A stretch of DNA of 23,152 nt from Mesorhizobium amorphae. GTDB taxonomy: Bacteria; Pseudomonadota; Alphaproteobacteria; Rhizobiales; Rhizobiaceae. The notes under the pieces are model-generated. The model ran no database searches. It was not told where the DNA came from and saw nothing but the letters and a program-made list of their open reading frames with translations. The translations under genes were made by a program, and so were the position numbers. Location of the stretch: assembly GCA_003240775.1 (NCBI GenBank), contig QFNI01000055.1:1-23152 (forward strand), given 5' to 3'. Numbering within the stretch: the first letter of the stretch is position 1; every line of letters starts with the position of its first letter. Positions 9,882 through 17,592 of the stretch are shown piece by piece.

Positions 9882-10181
9882 GTGCCCTTTTCCGCGCGGC
9901 CGCCGGCCATCTCGACCGTGCTCGTGGACGACGCCCGCGTGCGCGTGACGCGCTGGGATTTCGAGCCGGGTGCGGAAACCGGCTGGCACCGGCATGCGAT
10001 GGACTATGTGGTGACCACGCTCACGCCCTGCGCGTTTCTCCTGGAAGATGCGGGCGGCGGCTCGCGCCGTGTGGATCTCGACGCGGGCCAGGCCTATCGG
10101 CGAGACCTCGGCATCGAGCACAACGTGGTCAATGGCGGCGAAGCGTCGATGAGCTTCGTGGAAGTGGAATTGAAGGACTGA
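9882..10181 (+). CDS. Small single-domain cupin in the pyrimidine operon
   Basis: A 99-residue cupin. The first cupin motif is recognisable at G30-AETGW-H36-R-H38, but the usual Glu is replaced by AMDY (D41 or Y42 nearby); the second motif supplies H80 (GIEHNV). A metal site from H36, H38 and H80 is likely. GTG 9882 is the start, with GGTGGAG about seven bases upstream inside the end of the aminotransferase gene; there is no ATG before residue 40. It is wedged between the aminotransferase (4 bases) and beta-ureidopropionase (2 bases), so translation is coupled to both and a role in the pathway is likely. Its function is unknown; it could process a ureido acid or malonate semialdehyde, or be a small-molecule-binding regulator. 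Confidence 0.82.
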   Translation: MPFSARPPAISTVLVDDARVRVTRWDFEPGAETGWHRHAMDYVVTTLTPCAFLLEDAGGGSRRVDLDAGQAYRRDLGIEHNVVNGGEASMSFVEVELKD

Positions 10182-10183
10182 TC

Positions 10184-11434
10184 ATGGCCGCACCCGGCGA
10201 GAACCTGCGCATCAACCCGGACCGGCTCTGGGATTCGCTCAACGCGATGGCCGAGATCGGGCCGGGCGTGGCGGGCGGCAACAACCGCCAGACGCTGACC
10301 GACGAGGACGCGGAGGGCCGCCGCCTGTTTCAGCGCTGGTGCGAGGACGCCGGCATGACCATGGGCGTCGACCAGATGGGCACGATGTTCATGCGCCGCG
10401 AAGGGAGCGATCCCGACGCGCTGCCGGTCTATGTCGGCTCCCATCTCGACACGCAGCCGACCGGTGGGCGCTATGACGGGGTTCTGGGGGTGCTCGGCGG
10501 GCTCGAAGTGGTGCGCTCGCTGAACGATCTCGGCATCAAGACCAAGCACCCGATCGTGGTCACCAACTGGACCAACGAGGAAGGCGCACGCTTCGCGCCG
10601 GCGATGCTGGCGTCCGGTGTTTTCGCCGGCGTCCACACCCAGGACTGGGCCTATGCGCGCACCGACGCCAAGGGCAAGGTGTTCGGCGAGGAACTGGAGC
10701 GCATCGGCTGGCGCGGCGAGGAAGAGGTGGGCGCGCGAAAGATGCGCGCCTTCTTCGAGCTGCATATCGAGCAGGGTCCGATCCTCGAGGACGAGGACAT
10801 CGACATCGGCGTGGTGACCCACGGCCAGGGACTGAAGTGGCTGCAGGTGACGCTGACCGGCAAGGAGGCCCACACGGGCTCGACGCCGATGTTCAAGCGG
10901 CGCAATGCGGGCCTCGGCATGGCGCGCGTGACCGAGCTCGTGCACGAGATCGCGATGGACTACCAGCCGGACGCCGTGGGTGCGGTGGGCCACATGGAGG
11001 TCTACCCCAACTCGCGCAACATCATCGCGGGGCGCACCACGTTTACGATCGATATCCGCTCGCCCGAAAAGGAAGTGCTGGATGTGATGAACTCGCGCAT
11101 CCGCGAAGGCATCGCGACAATCTGCGAGGCGCTCGATATCGAATTCGCGATCGAGGAGGTCGGCCAATTCGACCCCGTGGCCTTCGACCCCGGTTGCGTG
11201 AAGACCGTGCGGGATGCCGCCGAGCGGCTGGGCTATTCGCACCGCGACATCGTATCGGGCGCGGGCCACGACGCCTGCTGGATCAACCGCATGGCGCCCA
11301 CCGCCATGATCTTCTGCCCATGTGTCGACGGGCTCAGCCATAACGAGGCGGAGGAGATCACCAAGGACTGGGCGGGAGCGGGCTGCGACGTGCTGTTTCA
11401 CGCGGTCCTGGAAACGGCCGAGATCGTTTCCTGA
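10184..11434 (+). CDS. Beta-ureidopropionase (N-carbamoyl-beta-alanine amidohydrolase), M20/carbamoylase family
   Basis: Cytosolic metal-dependent amidohydrolase expected to split N-carbamoyl-beta-alanine into beta-alanine, CO2 and ammonia. The 416 residues carry the binuclear metal ligands of the hydantoinase/carbamoylase family: H87 and D98 in GSHLDTQPTGGRYDG, E132/E133 in TNEEGARF, H194 in FELHIEQGP and H386 in GLSHNEAEE. The dimerisation domain (about 211-325) includes GKEAHTGSTPM. It strongly resembles, from memory, the characterised Agrobacterium beta-carbamoylase. Allantoate amidohydrolases and L-carbamoylases share the fold, so specificity is inferred from this resemblance and from neighbours. 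ATG 10184 is two bases after the cupin stop, which suggests translational coupling. The preceding enzyme, dihydropyrimidinase, is not in the window. Confidence 0.9.
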   Translation: MAAPGENLRINPDRLWDSLNAMAEIGPGVAGGNNRQTLTDEDAEGRRLFQRWCEDAGMTMGVDQMGTMFMRREGSDPDALPVYVGSHLDTQPTGGRYDGVLGVLGGLEVVRSLNDLGIKTKHPIVVTNWTNEEGARFAPAMLASGVFAGVHTQDWAYARTDAKGKVFGEELERIGWRGEEEVGARKMRAFFELHIEQGPILEDEDIDIGVVTHGQGLKWLQVTLTGKEAHTGSTPMFKRRNAGLGMARVTELVHEIAMDYQPDAVGAVGHMEVYPNSRNIIAGRTTFTIDIRSPEKEVLDVMNSRIREGIATICEALDIEFAIEEVGQFDPVAFDPGCVKTVRDAAERLGYSHRDIVSGAGHDACWINRMAPTAMIFCPCVDGLSHNEAEEITKDWAGAGCDVLFHAVLETAEIVS

Positions 11435-11450
11435 CGGGGAGGACTGGTCG

Positions 11451-11822
11451 ATGACGCGCTTCTGGATCGGCTTGCCATTTCTTCTTGTGGCAGGCGTGGC
11501 ATCGGCCGCCGAGCCGATCGACCTGTCCAAGCCTTGGGGCAACAAGGACGGCTGCATCAACAAGGTGCAGCAGGAGGTCTACTCCGAAAACATGCTGCTC
11601 CTGACGCGCGAGCGTCTGACCACTTCGGCCTCCGCCTGCGAGATCGAGCGCGTCCAGACCGCGAAGGACGGTTCGCTCAGGCTCTCCACCCGTTGCGACA
11701 TGGAGGGGGAGCCGGACGGCCAAGCGGCCGAGTTCACCGTCCGTCGCGCCAAGAAGAAGGGCATCTTGCAGCTGCTCGACGAGGACGGCCAGCTTTTCGG
11801 CGAAGTGTCGCGCTGCCGGTGA
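11451..11822 (+). CDS. Small secreted four-cysteine protein of unknown function
   Basis: A 123-residue protein beginning with a typical Sec signal peptide (MTRFWIGLPFLLVAGVASAA, cleavage near residue 20). The mature part of about 100 residues has exactly four cysteines, C35, C63, C82 and C122, compatible with two disulfides in the periplasm. It is rich in charged residues and has no membrane segment after the signal. I do not recognise the family. Start: ATG 11451, preceded by GGGGAGGA; the frame is open from 11322 only over the end of the beta-ureidopropionase gene. It begins 16 bases after that gene and probably belongs to the same transcript. A periplasmic role next to a presumed pyrimidine importer is possible but not shown. 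Confidence 0.75.
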   Translation: MTRFWIGLPFLLVAGVASAAEPIDLSKPWGNKDGCINKVQQEVYSENMLLLTRERLTTSASACEIERVQTAKDGSLRLSTRCDMEGEPDGQAAEFTVRRAKKKGILQLLDEDGQLFGEVSRCR

Positions 11823-11832
11823 AGATGCCGCA

Positions 11833-11860
11833 GGGTTGTGAGGCGGGAACAACCCGCAAC
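11833..11860 (+). promoter_or_regulatory. Competing hairpins ahead of the ABC importer genes
   Basis: GGGTTGT (11833-11839) can pair with ACAACCC (11849-11855), or instead GCGGG (11843-11847) with CCCGC (11853-11857); the two stems exclude each other. No T-tract follows. This could be a weak end signal, an attenuator-like switch or chance. GTCA-N7-TGAC at 11889-11903 directly before the ATPase start is a further small dyad. No clear promoter was recognised in this 83-base gap. Confidence 0.25.
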
Positions 11861-11905
11861 CCAGGCTGGACAGCGTTCCGCCCGAACTGTCATGAATGTT
11901 GACGC

Positions 11906-12730
11906 ATGACCCTTGCCAGAAGCCAGCCTTTGCCAGCCTCGCCCGTCACACCATCCGAAGCCGTCGTCGATGCGCGGGGGCTGGGCCTGGCCTTCCACAC
12001 AGCCGACGGGCCCGTTCAGGCACTGACGGGGGTCGATCTTTCGATCAATAAGGGTGAGTTCGTTTCCTTTATCGGTCCGTCCGGCTGCGGCAAGACGACG
12101 TTTCTGCGCGTGGTGGCTGATCTCGAGCAGCCAACCGAAGGCACGATCCGCGTCAACGGCATGAGCCCGCGTGAGGCCCGCGAGCGGCGGGCTTACGGCT
12201 ATGTGTTCCAGGCCGCTGCGCTCTATCCCTGGCGGTCGATCGAGCGGAACGTGGCGCTGCCGCTCGAGATCATCGGGCTTTCGCGGGCTGAACGCGAGGA
12301 GCGCGTCAAGCGCACGCTTTCGCTGGTCAACCTTTCGGGGTTCGAAAAGAAGTTTCCCTGGCAGTTGTCGGGCGGCATGCAGCAGCGCGCCTCGATCGCC
12401 CGCGCACTCGCCTTCGACGCCGACCTACTGCTGATGGACGAGCCCTTCGGCGCGCTGGACGAGATCGTGCGCGATCATCTCAACGCGCAGCTCCTGCAAC
12501 TCTGGGCGGAAACTGGAAAGACCGTGTGCTTCGTGACGCACTCGATCCCCGAGGCGGTCTATCTTTCCACGCGGATCGTGGTGATGAGCCCGCGGCCGGG
12601 CCGCATCACGGATGTGATCGAGTCGACCCTGCCCAGGGAGCGGCCTCTCGAAATCCGTGAAACACCGGAGTTCCTGGCGATCGCCCACCGCGTGCGCGAG
12701 GGTTTGCGGGCAGGGCACTCCTATGACTGA
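11906..12730 (+). CDS. ABC importer ATPase, nitrate/sulfonate/thiamine-precursor type
   Basis: A 274-residue nucleotide-binding protein of the SsuB/TauB/ThiZ group. Visible motifs are Walker A GPSGCGKTT (57-65), Q-loop Q102 in YVFQ, signature LSGGMQQR (154-161), Walker B LLLMDEP (D178, E179) and H212 in FVTHSIPEAVYLS. The MSPRPGRI stretch after it is typical for this group. The first 20 residues are Pro/Ser-rich and have no counterpart in the core fold. ATG 11906 has no good ribosome-binding sequence in front, so the true start could lie slightly downstream. It heads a block of ATPase, two permeases and binding protein. The two different permeases suggest that the chain pairs with a heterodimer. 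Substrate inferred from neighbours: pyrimidine. Confidence 0.9.
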   Translation: MTLARSQPLPASPVTPSEAVVDARGLGLAFHTADGPVQALTGVDLSINKGEFVSFIGPSGCGKTTFLRVVADLEQPTEGTIRVNGMSPREARERRAYGYVFQAAALYPWRSIERNVALPLEIIGLSRAEREERVKRTLSLVNLSGFEKKFPWQLSGGMQQRASIARALAFDADLLLMDEPFGALDEIVRDHLNAQLLQLWAETGKTVCFVTHSIPEAVYLSTRIVVMSPRPGRITDVIESTLPRERPLEIRETPEFLAIAHRVREGLRAGHSYD

Positions 12731-12742
12731 GGGCGGCCGGCG

Positions 12743-13675
12743 ATGACGGCTATCGCTGCTCCGGGTGCCGGCACGGGCACACAGGCGCGCTCGCGCTGGG
12801 CGCGGCTGTCGGGCGGGCGCATCGTGCCCGTGCTGACGATCGTCGTGATCCTCGTCGCGGTCTGGTATGCGGCGGCGTTTTCGCTGAATGCGCCGTTCCA
12901 ACGCCGCCTGGATGGGGACGCGCCGCAGGGTGGGGCGCTGGCCTTTGCGAGCCGTGTGCTGAACCAGCCCAAGCCCACGCTTCCCGCACCACACCAAGTG
13001 GCGGTGAACGTGTTCGAGAACACGTTCCTGCGCAAGGTCACGTCGAACCGCTCGCTGGTCTACCATGCGGGCGTCACGCTTTCGTCGACCATGCTCGGCT
13101 TCGTGCTGGGCACGCTGCTCGGCATCGGGATCGCGGTCGGCATCGTGCATGTTCTGACGCTCGACCGCTCGCTGATGCCCTGGATCATCGCATCGCAGAC
13201 CGTGCCGATCCTGGCGGTGGCGCCGATGATCATCGTGGTGCTGGCAGCCGTCGGCATCACCGGGCTCCTGCCGAAGAGCCTGATCTCGGCCTATCTCTCC
13301 TTCTTTCCCGTGACGGTCGGCATGGTGAAGGGGCTGCGCTCGCCCGAGGCCTTCCACCTTGATCTGATGCGGACCTACAATGCGAGCGCCGCGCAGACCT
13401 TCTGGAAGCTGCGACTGCCGGCCTCCGTGCCGTTCCTGTTCGCCTCGATGAAAGTAGCGGTGGCAGCGAGCCTCGTGGGTGCGATCGTGGGTGAACTTCC
13501 CACGGGTGCCGTGGCGGGCATTGGTGCCAAGCTTCTGTCGGGGGCCTATTACAGCCAGACGGTGGACATGTGGGCGGCACTCATCGCCGGATCGGTGGTG
13601 GCAGCCCTGCTCGTGGGGCTGGTGGGCTTCATCGGGCGGATCGTGGAGCGTGGCATGGGCGCGCGACCGGCATGA
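12743..13675 (+). CDS. ABC importer permease, first of two (BPD_transp_1, SsuC-like)
   Basis: A 310-residue inner-membrane permease with a first membrane segment near 28-46 (VPVLTIVVILVAVWYAAAF), a periplasmic stretch, then about five more segments from residue 108 on. The EAA loop that contacts the ATPase is DLMRTYNASAAQTFWKLRLPAS (around 211-232). ATG 12743 follows the ATPase stop by 12 bases, with GAGGGCGG nearby as ribosome-binding region. Its last four bases overlap the next permease (ATGA), so both are probably made in equal amounts and form a heterodimeric channel. Confidence 0.88.
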   Translation: MTAIAAPGAGTGTQARSRWARLSGGRIVPVLTIVVILVAVWYAAAFSLNAPFQRRLDGDAPQGGALAFASRVLNQPKPTLPAPHQVAVNVFENTFLRKVTSNRSLVYHAGVTLSSTMLGFVLGTLLGIGIAVGIVHVLTLDRSLMPWIIASQTVPILAVAPMIIVVLAAVGITGLLPKSLISAYLSFFPVTVGMVKGLRSPEAFHLDLMRTYNASAAQTFWKLRLPASVPFLFASMKVAVAASLVGAIVGELPTGAVAGIGAKLLSGAYYSQTVDMWAALIAGSVVAALLVGLVGFIGRIVERGMGARPA

Positions 13676-14832
13676 AGCGGCTCGACCCATCCTGGCAGGC
13701 GCTTTCAGCCATCGCGCTCATGGCGGTGTCGATCTTTCTGCCGGCGATGACGACGATCGCGCTGGACGCTGCGGCCAATCCGACTGCCAGCTACCAAGTG
13801 CCTTTTGAGGTTACGGAAAGCGTCATCCGCATCGTGCTGACCCTGGCGGCGCTCCTTTCGATGCTGCGGCTGAGCGCGGGCGTCGAGGCGGTGATTCTGC
13901 TGGTGGGTTCATCGACAGCCGCGTGGCTGCTGATCGACGGCATTGCGGGAGCGGAGGGAACGGCGCTCGCGCCCTTCTTCCTGCTGTTGGCGGCGAGCTG
14001 GCTGCTGGCCTGGCGGGCGGCAGCCTGCTTGTCGCAGCTCGGCCCGGAGAGCGGCGCCGCCCGCGCGCTGCTGCGTCTTCTGGTGCCCGCGCTGTTCGGG
14101 GTGTGGATCCTGGTTCTGTGGGAAGCACTGGTGCGGGGGCTGGGCGTGCCATTCATCCTGCTTCCCCCGCCTTCCGCCATCGGCGTGCGGCTTGCCTCGT
14201 CGGTGCCGGTGCTGTGGGCCGATGTGGTGCAGACGATCTTTCGCGCAGCACTCACGGGCTACGTGCTCGGCTGCGGCCTGGGCTTTGCCTTCGCCGTTCT
14301 GGCCGACCGCTTCGGCTTCCTGCGGCGGGGGTTGATGCCCATCGGCAACCTGATGTCGGCGCTTCCGATCATCGGGGTGGCGCCGATCCTCGTGAACCTG
14401 CTGGGCTTCGACTGGCACTCCAAGGCGGCGGTCGTTGTCTTGATGACCACCTTTCCGATGCTGGTGAACACGGTGGCAGGGCTTGCCGCCGCAGGTCACA
14501 TGGAGCGCGACCTCCTGCGCACATACGCTTCCGGATACTGGCAGACGCTGTGGAAGCTGCGCCTGCCGGCCGCGATGCCATTCATCTTCAACGCGCTCAA
14601 GATCAACTCGACCTTGGCGCTGATCGGGGCCATCGTGGCGGAGTTCTTCGGCACGCCGGTGGTGGGCATGGGGTTCCGCATCTCCACCGAGGTGGGGCGC
14701 ATGAACATCGACATGGTGTGGGCCGAGATCGCGGTCGCAGCCATGATCGGCTCGCTTTTCTACGGATTGATCGCCTTGGTGGAGAGGGCGGTCACGTTCT
14801 GGCATCCGTCCGTCCGCGGTGGACGGGCGTAA
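13672..14832 (+). CDS. ABC importer permease, second of two, with extra N-terminal membrane segments
   Basis: A 386-residue permease of the same family as its neighbour. The C-terminal 260 residues form the usual transport domain, with EAA loop DLLRTYASGYWQTLWKLRLP followed by GAIVAEFFGTPVVGMG. The first 130 residues add about four hydrophobic segments that ordinary SsuC-type permeases of about 260 residues lack. The start is ATG 13672 within the ATGA overlap with the previous gene; an in-frame extension to 13570 is only a shadow. The extra segments may serve assembly with the partner permease. Confidence 0.87.
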   Translation: MKRLDPSWQALSAIALMAVSIFLPAMTTIALDAAANPTASYQVPFEVTESVIRIVLTLAALLSMLRLSAGVEAVILLVGSSTAAWLLIDGIAGAEGTALAPFFLLLAASWLLAWRAAACLSQLGPESGAARALLRLLVPALFGVWILVLWEALVRGLGVPFILLPPPSAIGVRLASSVPVLWADVVQTIFRAALTGYVLGCGLGFAFAVLADRFGFLRRGLMPIGNLMSALPIIGVAPILVNLLGFDWHSKAAVVVLMTTFPMLVNTVAGLAAAGHMERDLLRTYASGYWQTLWKLRLPAAMPFIFNALKINSTLALIGAIVAEFFGTPVVGMGFRISTEVGRMNIDMVWAEIAVAAMIGSLFYGLIALVERAVTFWHPSVRGGRA

Positions 14833-14850
14833 CCTCAGAGGGAAACAACA

Positions 14851-15822
14851 ATGAAAAAACTTCTGGTTTCCGCGCTGGGTGGGGCACTCTCGCTCCTCGC
14901 AGCACAGGCCTGGGCCGCCGATCCGGTGACGCTCCAGCTCAAGTGGGTGACCCAGGCCCAGTTCGCAGGCTACTACGTCGCCAAGGACAAGGGCTTCTAC
15001 GAGGAAGAGAACCTCGACGTCACCATCAAGCCGGGCGGCCCCGACATCGCGCCCGAGCAGGTGATCGCTGGCGGCGGCGCCGATGTGGTGGTGACCTGGA
15101 TGGCCGCAGCGCTTGCGGCGCGCGACAAGGGCGTGAACCTCGTCAACATCGCGCAGCCCTTCCAGAAGGCCGGCATGCAGCTCGTCTGCCCCAAGGATGG
15201 CCCGATCAAGACTGAAGCCGACTTCAAGGGCCACACGCTGGGCGTCTGGTTCTTCGGCAACGAGTATCCGTTCTACGCCTGGATGAACAAGCTCGGCCTT
15301 TCGACCGAAGGGGGTGCTGACGGCGTAACCGTGCTCAAGCAGAGCTTCGACGTGCAGCCGCTGATCCAGAAGCAGGCCGATTGCATCTCGGTGATGACCT
15401 ACAACGAGTATTGGCAGCTGATGGACGCGGGCTACAAGCCCGAGGACCTCACCGTCTTCAACTACTCGGCCATGGGCAACGACCTGCTCGAGGACGGGCT
15501 CTATGCAATGGAGGACAAGCTCGCCGACCCCGCATTCGCCGACAAGATGGTGCGCTTCGTGCGCGCTTCGATGAAGGGCTGGAAGTATGCCGTCGACAAC
15601 CCCGACGAGGCTGCGGACATCGTGGTCGAGAATGGCGGCCAGGACGAGAACCACCAGAAGCGCATGATGGGCGAAGTGGCAAAGCTGATCGACAACGCAT
15701 CCGGCAAGCTCGACCAGGCGGCCTACGACCGCACCGCCAAGGCGCTGCTCGACCAGAAGATCGTCACCAAGGAGCCCTCGGGCGCCTGGACGAGCGCCAT
15801 CACGGACAAGGCCGTGCAGTAA
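14851..15822 (+). CDS. ABC importer substrate-binding protein, THI5/NMT1 (ThiY-like) family; possible pyrimidine binder
   Basis: A 323-residue periplasmic binding protein with a clear signal peptide (first 22 residues, cleavage after AWA). The mature N-terminus LQLKWVTQAQFAGYYVAKDKG then GFYEEENLDV is the hallmark of the THI5/NMT1 group, whose members bind hydroxymethylpyrimidine, formylaminopyrimidine, riboflavin and related rings. No lipobox is seen. ATG 14851 has AGAGGGA in front, 18 bases after the second permease. Proteins of this kind next to rutR and reductive pyrimidine genes are commonly treated as pyrimidine importers; that link is from context. A thiamine-precursor ligand is the main alternative. 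A strong terminator follows. Confidence 0.88.
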   Translation: MKKLLVSALGGALSLLAAQAWAADPVTLQLKWVTQAQFAGYYVAKDKGFYEEENLDVTIKPGGPDIAPEQVIAGGGADVVVTWMAAALAARDKGVNLVNIAQPFQKAGMQLVCPKDGPIKTEADFKGHTLGVWFFGNEYPFYAWMNKLGLSTEGGADGVTVLKQSFDVQPLIQKQADCISVMTYNEYWQLMDAGYKPEDLTVFNYSAMGNDLLEDGLYAMEDKLADPAFADKMVRFVRASMKGWKYAVDNPDEAADIVVENGGQDENHQKRMMGEVAKLIDNASGKLDQAAYDRTAKALLDQKIVTKEPSGAWTSAITDKAVQ

Positions 15823-15848
15823 GCGCACAGCGCCGTATCGAAACGTTG

Positions 15849-15874
15849 AAAGGGGCGGGCGACTGCCCCTTTTT
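15849..15874 (+). terminator. Rho-independent terminator of the ABC importer operon
   Basis: AAAGGGGC (15849-15856), an 8-base loop, GCCCCTTT (15865-15872), with the T-run reaching 15874. The stem is flanked by A on the left, so it can also work, more weakly, for the gene arriving from the opposite side. Confidence 0.88.
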
Positions 15875-15907
15875 CATTGCAGCGTGTGTGCAGCGAGCCG
15901 AAGCGAT

Positions 15908-15930
15908 CGCCGCGCGACTGGAGCGCGGCG
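15908..15930 (-). terminator. GC-rich hairpin at the end of the ThDP-enzyme operon
   Basis: CGCCGCGC (15908-15915) and GCGCGGCG (15923-15930) form a perfect 8-base-pair stem with a 7-base loop, 10 bases beyond the stop codon of the minus-strand gene. There is no T-tract on that strand, so it is either a weak terminator or an mRNA 3'-end protector. Confidence 0.4.
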
Positions 15931-15939
15931 AGATGGGTT

Positions 15940-17592
15940 TCAGCGTTTTTCGCGAATCTCGGTGAGCGTGCGGGTCGGCGTGATCGCTTCCGCGTCCAGC
16001 TGAATCTCGATGATCGAGGGCTTGCCGCTTGAGCGGGCGCGCTCGAAGGCGGGCGCGAAGTCTTCTGTGCGGGTAACCGTTTCGCCGTGGCCGCCATAGG
16101 CGCGGGCGAGGGCTGCGAAGTCGGGATTGTGCAGGTCGGTGCCCGAGACGCGGCCGGGATATTCGCGCTCCTGGTGCATGCGGATCGTGCCGAAGGTGCC
16201 GTTGTTGACGACGATTACGGTGATGGCCAAGCCGTATTGCACGGCGGTGGCGAATTCCTGGCCGTTCATCATGAAACAGCCGTCGCCTGCGAAGGCCACG
16301 ACCTCGCGCTCGGGAAACATCATCTTGGCAGCGACCGCAGCCGGCGTGCCGTAGCCCATCGAGCCGTTGGTGGGGGCGGCCTGGCTCTGGAACCGGTGGA
16401 AGCGGTGGAAGCGGTGGATCCAGGTGGCGTAGTTGCCCGCGCCGTTGGTGATGATGGCGTCTTCGGGCAGCACCTCTTCCAGATGCTCGATGATAGGGCC
16501 CATCTGCACCGCGCCCGGCCCCTCCTTGGGCGGGGTCGACCATTTGCGGTATTCGCCGTGGAGCACGGTGGTCATATCGGCGAAGGGCGGCGGTGAATCC
16601 GGCAGGTTGGCGGCGAAGGCTTCCACGAAGGCGGAAGGGCTCGCCTGGATGGGCAAGGTCGGACGGTAGACGCGGCCGAGTTCGGAGGCGTCGGGGAATA
16701 CGTGGACGAGCGGCTGGTCGGGATAGGGGCTCTTGATCAGCGTGTAGTCGGCCGAGGGCATCTCGCCCATGCGAGCACCGACCAGGATCAGGAGGTCGGA
16801 CTCCCTGATGTAGCGGCCGAGCGAAGGGTTGATGCCGATGCCGACGTCACCGGCATAGCATGGATGCAACTCGTCGAAGAGCGCCTGGCGGCGGAAGGAG
16901 CAGCCGATCGGCATGCCCCAGGCCTCGGCGGCCTTCGCGATGTCGTTGAAGGCCTTCGGCGTCCAGCGCGAGCCGCCCAGGATCATGAATGGGCGCTCGG
17001 CCGCGTTGAGGAGGCGGAAGAACTCGTCCATCTCATGCTTGCCGGGCCGCGTTTCGACGGACACGAAGGGCAGGGGCGCCGGCGCTTCCACGAGGTCGGT
17101 CAGCATGTCTTCGGGCAGGCCGATGACCACGGGGCCGGGGCGGCCCGATGTGGCGACGGCAAAGGCGCGGGTGAGGATTTCGGGGATGCGGCGAGCATCG
17201 TCGATCTCGGTGGCCCACTTGCAGATCGGGCCGAAGAAGGCGCGGAAATCGACTTCCTGGAAGGCTTCGCGCTCGCGGATGGAGCGTGCCACCTGGCCGA
17301 TGAAGAGGATGGTGGGCGTCGAGTCCTGGGACGCGATGTGGACGCCGATCGAGGCGTTGGTGGCGCCGGGACCGCGGGTGACGAAGCAGATGCCGGGCAG
17401 GCCGGACAGGCGGCCCTCGCAATCGGCCATCATCATCGCCCCGCCTTCCTGGCGGCAGACCACCGTGCGGATGGCACTGTCGTGCAGCGCGTCGAGCACG
17501 GCGAGATAGCTTTCGCCCGGCACGCAGTAGATGCGCTCGACGCCGTTCACCTCCAGGCAGTCAACGATGAGCTGGCCGCCGGTGCGCGTCAT
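15940..17592 (-). CDS. Acetolactate-synthase-like thiamin diphosphate enzyme of unknown substrate
   Basis: A 550-residue ThDP enzyme with the three-domain layout of the acetolactate synthase family. The cofactor-activating Glu is E49 (VVCRQEGGAMM), and the ThDP/Mg site is G436-D437-G438 to N463-N464 (GDGCFMMNG...VVNNGTFG). Residues 393-401 are HRFHRFHRF, from a 9-base tandem repeat in the DNA. True acetolactate synthase would normally sit with a small regulatory subunit, absent here; instead the gene overlaps a class III CoA-transferase by 4 bases (ATGA). GGAGGA six bases before ATG 17592 is a strong ribosome-binding site. The CoA-transferase plus ThDP-lyase pairing recalls oxalate and 2-hydroxyacyl-CoA metabolism, but this protein looks closer to acetolactate synthase than to oxalyl-CoA decarboxylase. 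Substrate not assigned. Confidence 0.85.
   Translation of the reverse strand: MTRTGGQLIVDCLEVNGVERIYCVPGESYLAVLDALHDSAIRTVVCRQEGGAMMMADCEGRLSGLPGICFVTRGPGATNASIGVHIASQDSTPTILFIGQVARSIREREAFQEVDFRAFFGPICKWATEIDDARRIPEILTRAFAVATSGRPGPVVIGLPEDMLTDLVEAPAPLPFVSVETRPGKHEMDEFFRLLNAAERPFMILGGSRWTPKAFNDIAKAAEAWGMPIGCSFRRQALFDELHPCYAGDVGIGINPSLGRYIRESDLLILVGARMGEMPSADYTLIKSPYPDQPLVHVFPDASELGRVYRPTLPIQASPSAFVEAFAANLPDSPPPFADMTTVLHGEYRKWSTPPKEGPGAVQMGPIIEHLEEVLPEDAIITNGAGNYATWIHRFHRFHRFQSQAAPTNGSMGYGTPAAVAAKMMFPEREVVAFAGDGCFMMNGQEFATAVQYGLAITVIVVNNGTFGTIRMHQEREYPGRVSGTDLHNPDFAALARAYGGHGETVTRTEDFAPAFERARSSGKPSIIEIQLDAEAITPTRTLTEIREKR
16394..16420. repeat. Three-copy 9-base in-frame tandem repeat in the ThDP enzyme gene
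   Basis: CGGTGGAAG, CGGTGGAAG and CGGTGGATC stand head to tail on the plus strand and encode His-Arg-Phe three times on the minus strand. Two units are identical at DNA level, consistent with recent slippage. Confidence 0.8.

Noticed and set aside
11892..11909. ATG at 11892 as start of the importer ATPase
   Set aside because: It is out of frame and stops after five codons.
17589..17592. Frameshift between the CoA-transferase and the ThDP enzyme
   Set aside because: The ATGA overlap is a normal stop/start arrangement, and both proteins are full length with proper ends.
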